33,932 nucleotides of DNA from Magnetospirillum sp. (lineage in GTDB: Bacteria; Pseudomonadota; Alphaproteobacteria; Rhodospirillales; Magnetospirillaceae). The translations under genes were made by a program, and so were the position numbers. The notes beneath the pieces were generated by a model. The model was given only the letters and a program-made list of their open reading frames with translations, ran no database searches and was not told where the DNA came from. Shown piece by piece: positions 18,206 through 25,833 of the stretch. Position 1 is the stretch's first letter. Every line of letters begins with the position of its first letter. The DNA lies in assembly GCA_016195125.1 (NCBI GenBank), contig JACQAD010000277.1:1-33932 (forward strand). Reading direction: 5' to 3'.

Positions 18206-20305
18206 ATGGACGCCGTCGCCCTACCGCCGCTCCGCGACGAGCTTTCCCTGCATCAAGGCCCGGCCGGTCTCGACGGCGCTCCCACCTGGACCATCCGTGA
18301 TCCGGTGCGCAACAAGTATTTCCGTATCGGCTGGGCCGCCTTCGAGGCTCTATCCCGCTGGGGCGGCACGCCGGAGGCGGTGGCCGAGGCAGTCAATGCC
18401 GAGACCACCCTGGACCTCGAGCCAGAGGATGTGGTGGAGGTCGCTAAATTCCTCCTCGGCAACCAACTGACCCGGCCCGGTAATCACGGCGACACGCTAC
18501 GCATCGCCCAACAGGCGGCGGCCGAGCATCAATCCCTGTTCCACTGGCTGCTGCATCATTACCTGTTCTTCCGTATCCCGCTGGTGCGGCCGGACCGGCT
18601 TCTGACCGTCACCGCCCCCTGGGTGTGGTGGCTGGGCGGCGCCTGGTTCCGCTGGGCGAGCGTGGCGGCCCTGGTGCTGGGCTTGGGCCTGATCGCCCGT
18701 CAATGGGAGGTCTTCTCCGCCACCTTGGTGGACAATCTCAGCCTGTCGGGAATGCTGAGCTATGCCGTCGCCCTGTCGCTGGTCAAGGTCGTCCACGAAT
18801 TGGCTCATGCCTACACCGCCAAGCGGATGGGGTGCCGGGTGCCGACCATGGGGCTGGCCTTCCTGGTGATGTGGCCGGTGCTCTATACCGATGTCAACGA
18901 GACCTGGACCCTGGCATCGCGCCGCCAGCGGCTGCTGGTGGGCGGGGCGGGCATCCTGGCCGAACTGGCGGTGGCCGCCTGGGCGACCCTGCTCTGGGCC
19001 TTCCTGCCCGAGGGCGGGTTGCGCCAGGGCGTCTTCGTGCTGGCGACCCTGACTTGGGTCAGTTCGCTGGCCATCAACTTGTCGCCCTTCATGCGCTTCG
19101 ACGGCTATTTCCTGGCCATGGACGCGTTGGAGATGCCCAATCTCCACCCCCGTTCCTTCGCCATGGCGCGGTGGTGGCTGCGCGAAATTCTATTCGGCCT
19201 GGGCGAAGCGCCGCCCGAACCCATGGCGCCGAGGCGACGCCTCGCCATGGTGGTGTTCGCCTTCGCCGTCTGGATCTATCGGCTGACCTTGTTTCTCGGC
19301 ATCGCCGTGCTGGTCTACCACTTCTTCATCAAGGCGGTCGGCGTGCTGCTGTTCGCAGTCGAGATGGGCTGGTTCGTCTTCCTGCCGTTCTGGACCGAGT
19401 TCCGCGAATGGGCCAAGCGCAAGGATGACATCAGGGCCAGGACCAACTGGCGCCGCCCCGCCATGGGATTGGGGCTGGCCTTGCTGGTGGCGATCATCCC
19501 CTGGCGCACCCGGATCGAAGCGCCCGCCATGCTGTCGGCCGAGGTGATGACGCCGCTGTTCCTGCCCGGTCCGGCCCGGCTGGAGGCAGTGCTGGCGACA
19601 CGCGGCCAGCATGTGGAGAAGGGGGCCAAGCTGCTGGCCTTCATCTCTCCCGATATCGACCACCGCCGGGCTGGCACCGCCGCGCGTCTGGCCGGCAAGT
19701 CGGCCGAGCTGGAAGCGGTCAAGCTCGACCCCTTCGGCCGCGAGCGATTGTCGGCGCTCACCGAGGAGGTGTCGCGCCTCGCCGCCGAGCAGGCCGCCTT
19801 GGATGCCGAGGCCGAACGGCTGAACATCACCGCCCCCCAGGAGGGCAGCTTTCTCGACCCGCTGCCCGATCTGAAACCGGGCACCTGGCTGTCGCCGAAG
19901 AGCCAATTGGGCCTGATCCGCGCCGACGGCAAGGTCCAGGCCCTGGCCTATGTGGCCGAGGACGATCTTGCCCGCATCACCGAGGGCGACATGGCGTCCT
20001 TCGTGCCCCACGGCCTGGACTTTTCCCGATTATCCGGCACGGTGACCGCCATCGACCGCAACCCGGCCAAGATATTGACCGAACCCGCCCTGGCCTCGAC
20101 CCATGGTGGCGATATTCCGGTGCGGGTGGCGGGGCAGGCATTGGTGCCCCAGGGCGGATTCTACCGTGTCGTCATTACCCTCGACGGCGTCCAACCCGAC
20201 CTCAAGCTGGCTGGCCATGTCATGATCAACGGCCAGGGCCAGAGCACGGTGGGGCGGCTGGCCCGTTCCGTCCTGGTGGTGCTGGTCCGCGAATGGGGCG
20301 CCTGA
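18206..20305 (+). CDS. PqqD-like / M50 site-2-type metalloprotease / HlyD-like fusion
   Basis: This 699-residue inner-membrane protein combines three modules. Residues about 10-90 resemble a PqqD-type peptide-binding domain (WTIRDPVRNKYFRIG, then a helical stretch). Residues about 130-390 carry several membrane segments with the M50 zinc site: HELAH gives H197, E198 and H201, and NLSPFMRFDGYF gives the likely third ligand D299. After a further membrane segment near 415-435, residues about 440-699 form a lipoyl/hairpin/barrel region like HlyD adaptors. Proteins of this layout occur next to adaptor and TolC genes in other bacteria, but their reaction is poorly defined. It could clip, tether or release the giant substrate during export. 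All zinc ligands appear intact, so I expect it to be active. Confidence 0.88.
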   Translation: MDAVALPPLRDELSLHQGPAGLDGAPTWTIRDPVRNKYFRIGWAAFEALSRWGGTPEAVAEAVNAETTLDLEPEDVVEVAKFLLGNQLTRPGNHGDTLRIAQQAAAEHQSLFHWLLHHYLFFRIPLVRPDRLLTVTAPWVWWLGGAWFRWASVAALVLGLGLIARQWEVFSATLVDNLSLSGMLSYAVALSLVKVVHELAHAYTAKRMGCRVPTMGLAFLVMWPVLYTDVNETWTLASRRQRLLVGGAGILAELAVAAWATLLWAFLPEGGLRQGVFVLATLTWVSSLAINLSPFMRFDGYFLAMDALEMPNLHPRSFAMARWWLREILFGLGEAPPEPMAPRRRLAMVVFAFAVWIYRLTLFLGIAVLVYHFFIKAVGVLLFAVEMGWFVFLPFWTEFREWAKRKDDIRARTNWRRPAMGLGLALLVAIIPWRTRIEAPAMLSAEVMTPLFLPGPARLEAVLATRGQHVEKGAKLLAFISPDIDHRRAGTAARLAGKSAELEAVKLDPFGRERLSALTEEVSRLAAEQAALDAEAERLNITAPQEGSFLDPLPDLKPGTWLSPKSQLGLIRADGKVQALAYVAEDDLARITEGDMASFVPHGLDFSRLSGTVTAIDRNPAKILTEPALASTHGGDIPVRVAGQALVPQGGFYRVVITLDGVQPDLKLAGHVMINGQGQSTVGRLARSVLVVLVREWGA

Positions 20306-20311
20306 TCCATG

Positions 20312-20317
20312 AAGGAG
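20312..20317 (+). promoter_or_regulatory. Ribosome binding site deciding the start of the small secreted protein
   Basis: AAGGAG lies six bases before the ATG at 20324. An upstream in-frame ATG at 20309 overlaps this site and has no comparable site of its own, so 20324 is the better start. Confidence 0.75.
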
Positions 20318-20323
20318 AACATC

Positions 20324-20611
20324 ATGAAACGATTGATCACTCTACTGGCGGCGTTGCTGCTCTGGACCGGGGCGGCCCTGGCCCAATCCGGCCCCATCGA
20401 CAAGGCCTATGAGGACGGTAAGGCCGCCGAAATCTCTGCGGCTCGGCTTCGGTTGGCCACACGCCCAGCGGCAACCGGCGTGCAGGAGTTGAACGAGGCG
20501 GAAGGATTGTTGCGGCACCTGAAGGCCGCCGTGGACATTAAAGCCCGCCGTAAAATCGCCACCGAACTCGAACTGGCAGTGACCCGCCTCAATATCCTTG
20601 CGAATGAATGA
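20324..20611 (+). CDS. Small secreted protein, last gene of the exporter operon
   Basis: The 95-residue product starts with a clear signal peptide (LITLLAALLLWTGAALA, cleavage before QSGP). The mature part of about 75 residues is predicted to be mostly helical and charged, with Leu/Ala heptad-like spacing (LNEAEGLLRHLKAA and KIATELELAVTRL). I do not recognise a family. Its position 18 bp after the M50/HlyD gene, with a strong ribosome binding site, places it in the same operon. A periplasmic accessory or chaperone for the exporter is plausible but unproven. Confidence 0.75.
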   Translation: MKRLITLLAALLLWTGAALAQSGPIDKAYEDGKAAEISAARLRLATRPAATGVQELNEAEGLLRHLKAAVDIKARRKIATELELAVTRLNILANE

Positions 20612-20861
20612 AATCAGATGGTCACGGGATGGTTTTGGACAACTGGTGCCACCGTTATGAAAAGTGACGCGCCATCGCGGCATTGACCGCATTGCGGCCA
20701 TGAGGGGCCTCTACGATTCTCAAGAACGGATGTTGTGCTGAGTTGCCATATGGAAGATCGCGTCGGCTCTCTCCATATTTGGCGGCTGATGCGTCCTTTG
20801 CCACCCTTCAAGCCTGTGCGCAGTGCCGTAGGATGAATTCGGCAGTGGTACAGCCAGCAGC
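20612..20861. other. Gene-poor spacer without a recognisable gene
   Basis: I see no convincing gene here. A minus-strand open frame at 20614-20868 (84 codons) has no recognisable motif, no good ribosome binding site and a Trp/Arg/Ser-rich composition unlike its neighbours. The stretch ends in a stop codon in the frame of the integrase relic. It may be a decayed remainder of an inserted element, with no identifiable ends. Confidence 0.5.
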
Positions 20862-20864
20862 TGA

Positions 20865-21098
20865 TCAACAGACTTGGATGGCGGCAGGAAGATCATGGGG
20901 TTCCGCGTGACCCCCGTTACCTTCCATGAAATTCGGCCGCAGGCCGCCCGGCAGTGGAGCGAGCGGCGGGGAGAGGGATTCGCGAAGGCCCTGTCCGGTC
21001 ACAAGTCGGCCGTAAAGGCACAGCAATCCGTACCAATGGAATTCGATGCCCCGATTTTCGGCAGTGCTCGTCTTCGCAACGTGCCTAGATCAAGCTGA
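20865..21098 (+). pseudogene. Decayed C-terminus of a lambda-type tyrosine recombinase (integrase)
   Basis: The frame encodes TPVTFHEIRPQAARQW followed by GFAKALSGHKSAVKAQ. This matches the C-terminal catalytic part of lambda-like integrases, where TFHELRSLSARLY and a LLGHKS segment hold the His-x-x-Arg pair and the second conserved His. The catalytic Tyr region (normally ASQYRD-like, shortly after GHKS) is not preserved. A stop codon lies upstream in frame at 20862, and no N-terminal part is visible. There is no good start codon (TTG at 20874). The tail overlaps the 3' end of the TraT-like gene by 14 bases. I read this as the relic of a phage or island integrase. Confidence 0.6.
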
Positions 21099-21840
21099 TG
21101 AGGGATCGAATCTGGCGCTCACGGATATCCTGTGCGATTTCGGTCTGCGTCACGCCACGTCCACCCCCGTAATTGGCGATCAGCACCCGGTGGACGCGGT
21201 GGAAGGAGCCGTAGCTGCTTTCCTCCCATTCCTCCACCCGAGGGCTGCCGTCGAAGGTGACGACACGGCGTGGCCTGGAGGCGTTGCGCCTGACGGCGAA
21301 GATGGCCTCGGTAATCACCACGTAGATGCTGTCACTGGTGAAATAGCCGGCCAGAATGCCAAGAGCTGCTCCCGACGCCATGCCAATTCCTCCGCCCACG
21401 CCCGTTCCGGTCGCTCCGCCGATGGCGCCCCCCGCCGCGCCACCGATCAGTCCGCCGCCGGCGGAGCCGAGGAAGCCAAACTGGGCCATCATGTCGCTGT
21501 CGAATTGCTGGCTGCGGACGACGTTGAGATCGACCTTGAGCCCGAAATCATTGCCGTCCGAGCGCTCGTAGCCCTTGCTTACGTATCCCTGGTAGAGCCG
21601 CTCGCGGGTGGCATCCAGATCCCAGACCTGATCACCCGACATGTTGCGCAGGGCCAGCTTCAGCCGCCGGTTGGGAAACAGGGAGGAATCGGTGAACACC
21701 GACGAATCCGAACGCATGCCGTACATGCGGTCAGTTTTGGGATCGACCACCATGTCTGCGCGATTACCGCGCTGGCAGGCGCCTAGGGCGACGGCCAGGC
21801 CGGTGGCCAGGAACAGGCGCCGATCGATGCTCATGCTCAT
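21085..21840 (-). CDS. TraT-family outer membrane lipoprotein
   Basis: The 251-residue product has a signal peptide with a lipobox (VALGAC, Cys at about residue 22). A region like the TraT family follows (LKLALRNMSGDQVWDLDATRERL, then GYVSKGYERSD and LKVDLNVVRSQQFDSD). A long glycine-zipper stretch (residues about 126-165, repeated GGxxGG) is the family's putative membrane hairpin, followed by YVVITEAIFAVR. TraT proteins are surface lipoproteins of conjugative plasmids that block mating and resist complement; chromosomal relatives have less clear roles. The ATG at 21840 overlaps the stop of the upstream protease gene (ATGA), which implies coupled translation. A second ATG at 21834 is possible. 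Similarity to TraT is by pattern, not by search. Confidence 0.75.
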   Translation of the reverse strand: MSMSIDRRLFLATGLAVALGACQRGNRADMVVDPKTDRMYGMRSDSSVFTDSSLFPNRRLKLALRNMSGDQVWDLDATRERLYQGYVSKGYERSDGNDFGLKVDLNVVRSQQFDSDMMAQFGFLGSAGGGLIGGAAGGAIGGATGTGVGGGIGMASGAALGILAGYFTSDSIYVVITEAIFAVRRNASRPRRVVTFDGSPRVEEWEESSYGSFHRVHRVLIANYGGGRGVTQTEIAQDIRERQIRSLISLI

Positions 21841-23378
21841 TCTCCCCCCCTCAGGGATTCTTCAAGGAAGCGCTTGGCTTCGGAATAGTGGATGGCGAAA
21901 TTCAGGCCGGGGATCCGTGTCTTCACCGCCGGATCATCGCCGACAGGCTCGTACTTGATCAGGGCGTTCACGCCCACCACCTTGCTGCCTTTAAACAGGG
22001 GGCCGCCGGAATTGCCATGATTGATTTCGGCATCGGTCTGGACGTAGTAGACGTCGCGATTCTTATGGGTTGGGTTGCCCCATCCCGGTTGCTTGCGGAT
22101 GGCGCTGACCACGCCCCTGGTAATGGTGAAAAGCTGGCGTTTGGGATGGCCGATGGCGTCCAGTTGCTCACCGGGCAGCAGATCCTTGCCCTGATAGAAC
22201 TCCACCGGGCGCCCCCGGTCCTGGACCTTGACCAGGGCCAGGTCCAGCAGCACGTCCTTGGCGATCACCTGCCCGAAGGTCTCGCGCTTGTCGTAGAGGC
22301 GAAGCTCGACGATGGGGCGATTGTCCACCACATGCCAGTTGGTCATGACGATGTTGGAGCGCACGAAAAAGCCGCTGCCCATGCTGCCATCACCGTTATA
22401 GATGGCGACCACGCTGTCGAAGCGCGGATCGTTCAGGGGGCGGTCCTCGTAGCGTTCGGCCTCGGCGCGGGCCACCGCCCGGCTGCGGTCGCGGGCCACC
22501 TCGTCCAGCAGGGCGGAGAGATTGCCGGCCGGCAGGCCGGGGCCACCCTGGGCCTGGGCATGGCCGAGAAGCTGGGTCAGGGAGATCATCACCGGGGCGC
22601 GCTCCCAGTACTGCACCTGTTTCTCGCGGGTCACGTCGCTGCTGAGCTGGCTTTGGCCGGGATCGGTGGGATCCATGTCGTAGGCGATGGTGAAGCGCTC
22701 GCGCTCGACCACGTCGAACAGCGACTTCATGTAGCGGCCCGTGTTCCGGTCAAGCAGGTAATAGTTGACGGTCAGGGTCTTGGCTCCCTCCACGTCGGCC
22801 AGCTTGTAGGTGTAGGGGGCATAGACGGGCAGTTCGATGAATTGTGGCGTATTGGCCAGCTTGGCCCGGGAATCCTCCATCAGCTTCTGCAGCTTGGGGT
22901 GGTTGGATTGCTTCTCCAGCTTGATGGCGGCCTTGTCGAACTGGCTGACGGCGCGGGCAAAGGCAGGATTCCCGATCTTATTGACCTCGATTACTTTCTT
23001 CGACGCCTGCTCCTTCATGTCGCGGACCCGCCGCGTCGCCTTGGCCAGGGCCACGTCGAAAATCACCACATAGCGTCCCGTCTCGTCCACCGGGCCTTTC
23101 AGCGCCGTTCCCAGGCTGCGGGGCTGGGCGTCCACCGGCAGGTCGATACCCACCTGGAAGGGGAAGTCGATGTCGCCGTCGATGCGCTTGAGATATCGGG
23201 AGGTGGCGTCCACCAGGGTCATCTTGCCCAGGCTGGCGCCATCCACCTCTCCCGTCATCTTGGCGGCCTCTACGAGGGTCTTGAGATCGGGATCAGCCGC
23301 CTTGGCTGCAAAGGGCAGGGCAAGCGCAGCCGTCAGAAGGAGGCCGCCGATGACCTTTGTGACCCGATTGTTGCTCAT
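21837..23378 (-). CDS. Periplasmic trypsin-like serine protease with a large N-terminal region
   Basis: The 513-residue product has a Sec signal peptide (GGLLLTAALALPFAAKA). About 300 N-terminal residues that I do not recognise follow. The trypsin-like domain (S1 family, DegP-like core) covers about 315-505, with an intact triad: H349 in TNWHVV, D379 in LLDLALVKV and S457 in GNSGGPL. No PDZ domain follows, unlike DegP/DegS. The N-terminal region contains YTYKLADVEGAKTLTVNYYLLDR and a DxxERERFTIAYD segment, with a beta-rich appearance. It is cotranscribed with the TraT-like lipoprotein through a four-base overlap, so the two probably act together in the envelope. The start codon follows only a weak GGCGG-like site. 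Confidence 0.88.
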   Translation of the reverse strand: MSNNRVTKVIGGLLLTAALALPFAAKAADPDLKTLVEAAKMTGEVDGASLGKMTLVDATSRYLKRIDGDIDFPFQVGIDLPVDAQPRSLGTALKGPVDETGRYVVIFDVALAKATRRVRDMKEQASKKVIEVNKIGNPAFARAVSQFDKAAIKLEKQSNHPKLQKLMEDSRAKLANTPQFIELPVYAPYTYKLADVEGAKTLTVNYYLLDRNTGRYMKSLFDVVERERFTIAYDMDPTDPGQSQLSSDVTREKQVQYWERAPVMISLTQLLGHAQAQGGPGLPAGNLSALLDEVARDRSRAVARAEAERYEDRPLNDPRFDSVVAIYNGDGSMGSGFFVRSNIVMTNWHVVDNRPIVELRLYDKRETFGQVIAKDVLLDLALVKVQDRGRPVEFYQGKDLLPGEQLDAIGHPKRQLFTITRGVVSAIRKQPGWGNPTHKNRDVYYVQTDAEINHGNSGGPLFKGSKVVGVNALIKYEPVGDDPAVKTRIPGLNFAIHYSEAKRFLEESLRGGE

Positions 23379-23426
23379 CCGCCAAAGAGTCTCACTGGTT
23401 GTGATGGACGGTCATCATATGGAATT

Positions 23427-24059
23427 TCAAGTGTATGTGCAAACGCCGGAGATGGCCCCGATGGCGGTGGTCAGCATGAACCCGGCCTTGGTGGTGAAGG
23501 GCAATGGTGCCCAGGCGACGGCAATATGCGCATTTCCCAGTTTGCGGTGTGTCGCGACCCAAACGCCATTGCCGCAAAGCCCATTCCTCCCGGCGATAAT
23601 GGCGGCACCGTCCAGGGCTAGGGCGGCGGCGAGGCCATCCTGCCCCAGCTTGGCCACAGCCTCGCGCAGGGTCCAGAAGGCCAGGAAGGCGTCTTCGCCG
23701 TCCGCTGCCACGGCCCGGATTTCCTCGGGGGAGAAATAGGCCTCGGCCATGGCCGCATAGTTCCGGTGGCGGTGGGGAACTTCCAGGTCGATGCCGATCC
23801 GGCCGTTCTCGGCCAGTGCCGCCGCCGCCCAGTCGCCGGAATGGCTGAGCGAGATGTCGGGACAGGCCAAGCCATGGGCATTGGTGACGTGCGGCCGCGT
23901 CTGTCCTCCGCCGCCCAGATCCCATTGTCCCGGAGGCAGAAGGTTGCGGACCAGGGTGCGGGTGCGCAGGTCAATACTATCCGGATAGTTGTCTTTCCGG
24001 TCGTTTCCCGGTTTATTGGTCGGCGCAGCAACCGCCAGACGAGGCGGCCTCACGGTCAA
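23427..24059 (-). CDS. apeB: Sfp-type 4'-phosphopantetheinyl transferase
   Basis: The product should transfer the phosphopantetheine arm of coenzyme A to the Ser of the two carrier proteins encoded downstream on the other strand. Typical motifs are LSHSGDWAAAAL, GIDLEV (magnesium-binding Asp and Glu) and FWTLREAVAKL (the W-x-x-KEA-x-K motif with Arg in place of Lys). The length of about 210 residues fits the family. The start is uncertain: only TTG at 24059 or GTG at 24053 is available and the first 30 residues look unstructured. It is divergent from the polyene operon with about 41 bases between. The symbol is given by analogy with the APE cluster of E. coli and Xenorhabdus. Confidence 0.8.
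   Translation of the reverse strand: MTVRPPRLAVAAPTNKPGNDRKDNYPDSIDLRTRTLVRNLLPPGQWDLGGGGQTRPHVTNAHGLACPDISLSHSGDWAAAALAENGRIGIDLEVPHRHRNYAAMAEAYFSPEEIRAVAADGEDAFLAFWTLREAVAKLGQDGLAAALALDGAAIIAGRNGLCGNGVWVATHRKLGNAHIAVAWAPLPFTTKAGFMLTTAIGAISGVCTYT
23989..24017 (+). promoter_or_regulatory. Possible sigma-70-like promoter for the polyene operon
   Basis: TTGTCT (23989-23994) and TTTATT (24012-24017) are separated by 17 bases, each matching the consensus at four of six positions. The site lies in the 5' coding part of the divergent phosphopantetheinyl transferase gene, about 85 bases before the first polyene gene. The support is weak and based on pattern only. Confidence 0.25.
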
Positions 24060-24100
24060 GACATCTTCTCCGCGTCCCTGGAAAGGCGATATCTCTCATC

Positions 24101-24808
24101 ATGGCAGGTCCGGCACCGGAAGTCCCTCGGGCTTTGAGCCTTGGAATCATCGCCTGGGCCGCCTGGAGCGGGATGGGTGGGGCCATGGCCTCCGGTGGCG
24201 AGATTCATGCGGCGTTGCCGTTGCCCGCCTCCCTGCGCCGGCGGATTACCCCCATCGGACGCAAGGCGCTCGAGGCGGCCTGGGCGGTTCTTGCCGGACG
24301 GCCGGGGCTGGAGCCCCGCATTATCCTGTCGTCGCGTCATGGCGAATATGCCCGAACCCTCGGCCTGCTGTCGTCCCTGGCCGAAAGTGGCGAGGTGTCT
24401 CCCGCCGAGTTCAGCTTGGCCGTGCACCATGGTTTGGCCGGATTGCTGTCCATCGTCACCGGCAATCGCGCGGGCCATACGGCCGTTGCCGCCGGAATCG
24501 ACAGTTTTGGTGCCGCCCTTTGGGAGGCCGCGGCCTGCCTGGCCGATGGCGACGGGACGATCTTGCTGTTGCATTTCGACGAGGCGCTCCCCGAATTCTA
24601 TGGTCAGGTGGGCGGCGGTTCCGAGCCGGCTCAGGCCCTGGCCTTGTTGTTGAGCGCGGGCGAGGGAATTCATCTGGACTGGCGGAAGGCGGAGGTGGCG
24701 GGAACGGAAAGTGCCGCCGGTGCTCTGCTCGACCTGCTGGCCGGCGGTACGGATCGGGCCAGCGCGGCCGGTGAACGCATGATCTGGAGTTTCCGCCGTG
24801 TGGCCTAG
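24101..24808 (+). CDS. apeC: Beta-ketoacyl-synthase-like chain-length factor
   Basis: The 235-residue protein matches the short ketosynthase-like family found at the start of APE clusters. Signatures are LGIIAWAAWSGMGG at the N-terminus, SSRHGEYARTLGLL, and FSLAVHHGLAGLLSIVTGN followed by HTAVAAG. The nucleophilic Cys expected near that last segment in a true ketosynthase is absent, so it should act as a chain-length-factor-like partner of a catalytic ketosynthase encoded elsewhere, probably to the right of the window. It is about half the length of full ketosynthases. It overlaps the next gene by 11 bases. The ribosome binding site before 24101 is poor. The symbol is by analogy. Confidence 0.78.
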   Translation: MAGPAPEVPRALSLGIIAWAAWSGMGGAMASGGEIHAALPLPASLRRRITPIGRKALEAAWAVLAGRPGLEPRIILSSRHGEYARTLGLLSSLAESGEVSPAEFSLAVHHGLAGLLSIVTGNRAGHTAVAAGIDSFGAALWEAAACLADGDGTILLLHFDEALPEFYGQVGGGSEPAQALALLLSAGEGIHLDWRKAEVAGTESAAGALLDLLAGGTDRASAAGERMIWSFRRVA

Positions 24809-25634
24809 GCCTGAACGGTTATGGCGGGCCTTCGGCACCGGCCTGTTCCTGGCGATCATCGGCGTGGGCGGATCCTTCCTGGCCATGACGGTGTTTCCCC
24901 TCATCGCGCTTGTGACTCGGGATCGGGAAAAGTGCCGACGGCGAATCCAGCGGGTGTTGCATCGGAGCTTCCAGCTCTATTGCGGTTCCATTCGCGTCCT
25001 GAAGGTCGCCGATGTTCGGATGGAGGGGCGCGAACGTCTGAAGGGTCTGCGCGGCGCCATGGTCATCGCCAACCATCCTTCGCTGCTGGACGTGGTCATG
25101 ATCATGGCGGCCATTCCCAACATCCAGTGCGTGGTCAAGGGAGGGCTGTGGAAGAACCCGTTCTTCCGCCTGACCGTCGAGGGTGCGGGCTATATCCGCA
25201 ACGACCTGGAGCCCGAGGCACTGTTGCAGGCCTGCGTTAATACGCTGAAGGCTGGCAACAACCTGATCGTGTTTCCCGAGGGCACCCGTACCGTGCGGGG
25301 AAAGCCCATGAAACTGCATCGGGGCTTCGCCAATATCGCCATCCTGGCGGAGGCGGACCTCCAGATGATCCGCATGTCCGTCGAACCTCCCCTGCTGCAC
25401 AAGGGGAACCCCTGGTGGAAGGTGCCCGAGACGCGGACGGAATTTTGCATGCAGGTTTGTGACCGTCTGGACATCGGTCGGTTCCTGGGCTATCGCTTCC
25501 GCTCGCAATCGTCGCGACGGATTGTCGCATTCATTGAGGACTTTTACGCGGAACCTTCCCATCATGGACACGTTGGAACTGGACCTGAAACGGCTGATCG
25601 TCTCGGCGCTGAAGATCGAGGACTTGTCGCCTGA
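24798..25634 (+). CDS. apeD: PlsC-type 1-acyl-glycerol-3-phosphate acyltransferase-like protein
   Basis: This membrane-associated acyltransferase has the two hallmark motifs of the PlsC family: NHPSLLD with H93 and D98 (HX4D) and FPEGTR at 159-164. One N-terminal membrane segment is present (FLAIIGVGGSFLAMTVFPLIAL). In APE clusters this enzyme is thought to take part in building the lipid anchor of the pigment. It starts with GTG at 24798 inside the preceding gene, and its 3' end overlaps the first carrier protein gene by 71 bases. The last 25 residues, encoded in the overlap, look non-homologous (GHVGTGPETADRLG) and may be a tail created by loss of an earlier stop. Confidence 0.85.
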   Translation: MWPRPERLWRAFGTGLFLAIIGVGGSFLAMTVFPLIALVTRDREKCRRRIQRVLHRSFQLYCGSIRVLKVADVRMEGRERLKGLRGAMVIANHPSLLDVVMIMAAIPNIQCVVKGGLWKNPFFRLTVEGAGYIRNDLEPEALLQACVNTLKAGNNLIVFPEGTRTVRGKPMKLHRGFANIAILAEADLQMIRMSVEPPLLHKGNPWWKVPETRTEFCMQVCDRLDIGRFLGYRFRSQSSRRIVAFIEDFYAEPSHHGHVGTGPETADRLGAEDRGLVA

Positions 25635-25833
25635 AGATATCGCCTCGGACGAGCCGCTGTTCGGCGATGCCGGGCTCGGCCTCGATTCGATCGATGCGCT
25701 TGAACTGGGAGTGGCCATCCGCAAGGTCTACGGCGTCAAGATCGAAACGGTTTCCGAGGAGGTCAGGCGGCACTTCGCCAATATCCGCAATCTGGCCCAG
25801 TTCATCCGCTCCCATAACGAGGTGAAGCCGTGA
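25564..25833 (+). CDS. apeE: Acyl carrier protein 1
   Basis: The 89-residue carrier protein contains GLGLDSIDALEL, with S42 as the phosphopantetheine attachment site and a four-helix, acidic composition. The ATG at 25564 is preferred because residues from there match the usual carrier-protein start; a longer frame back to 25459 would add 35 residues with no similarity. It lies partly inside the acyltransferase gene and ends in TGATG, overlapping the next start by one base. Two adjacent carrier proteins are a hallmark of APE clusters. Confidence 0.9.
   Translation: MDTLELDLKRLIVSALKIEDLSPEDIASDEPLFGDAGLGLDSIDALELGVAIRKVYGVKIETVSEEVRRHFANIRNLAQFIRSHNEVKP

Noticed and set aside
20614-20868. Minus-strand open frame of 84 codons in the spacer.
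   Set aside because: There is no recognisable motif, no ribosome binding site and its composition is unlike neighbouring genes.
25459-25563. Longer N-terminus for acyl carrier protein 1.
   Set aside because: It would add 35 unrelated residues encoded in the out-of-frame acyltransferase gene. The ATG at 25564 gives the usual carrier protein length.
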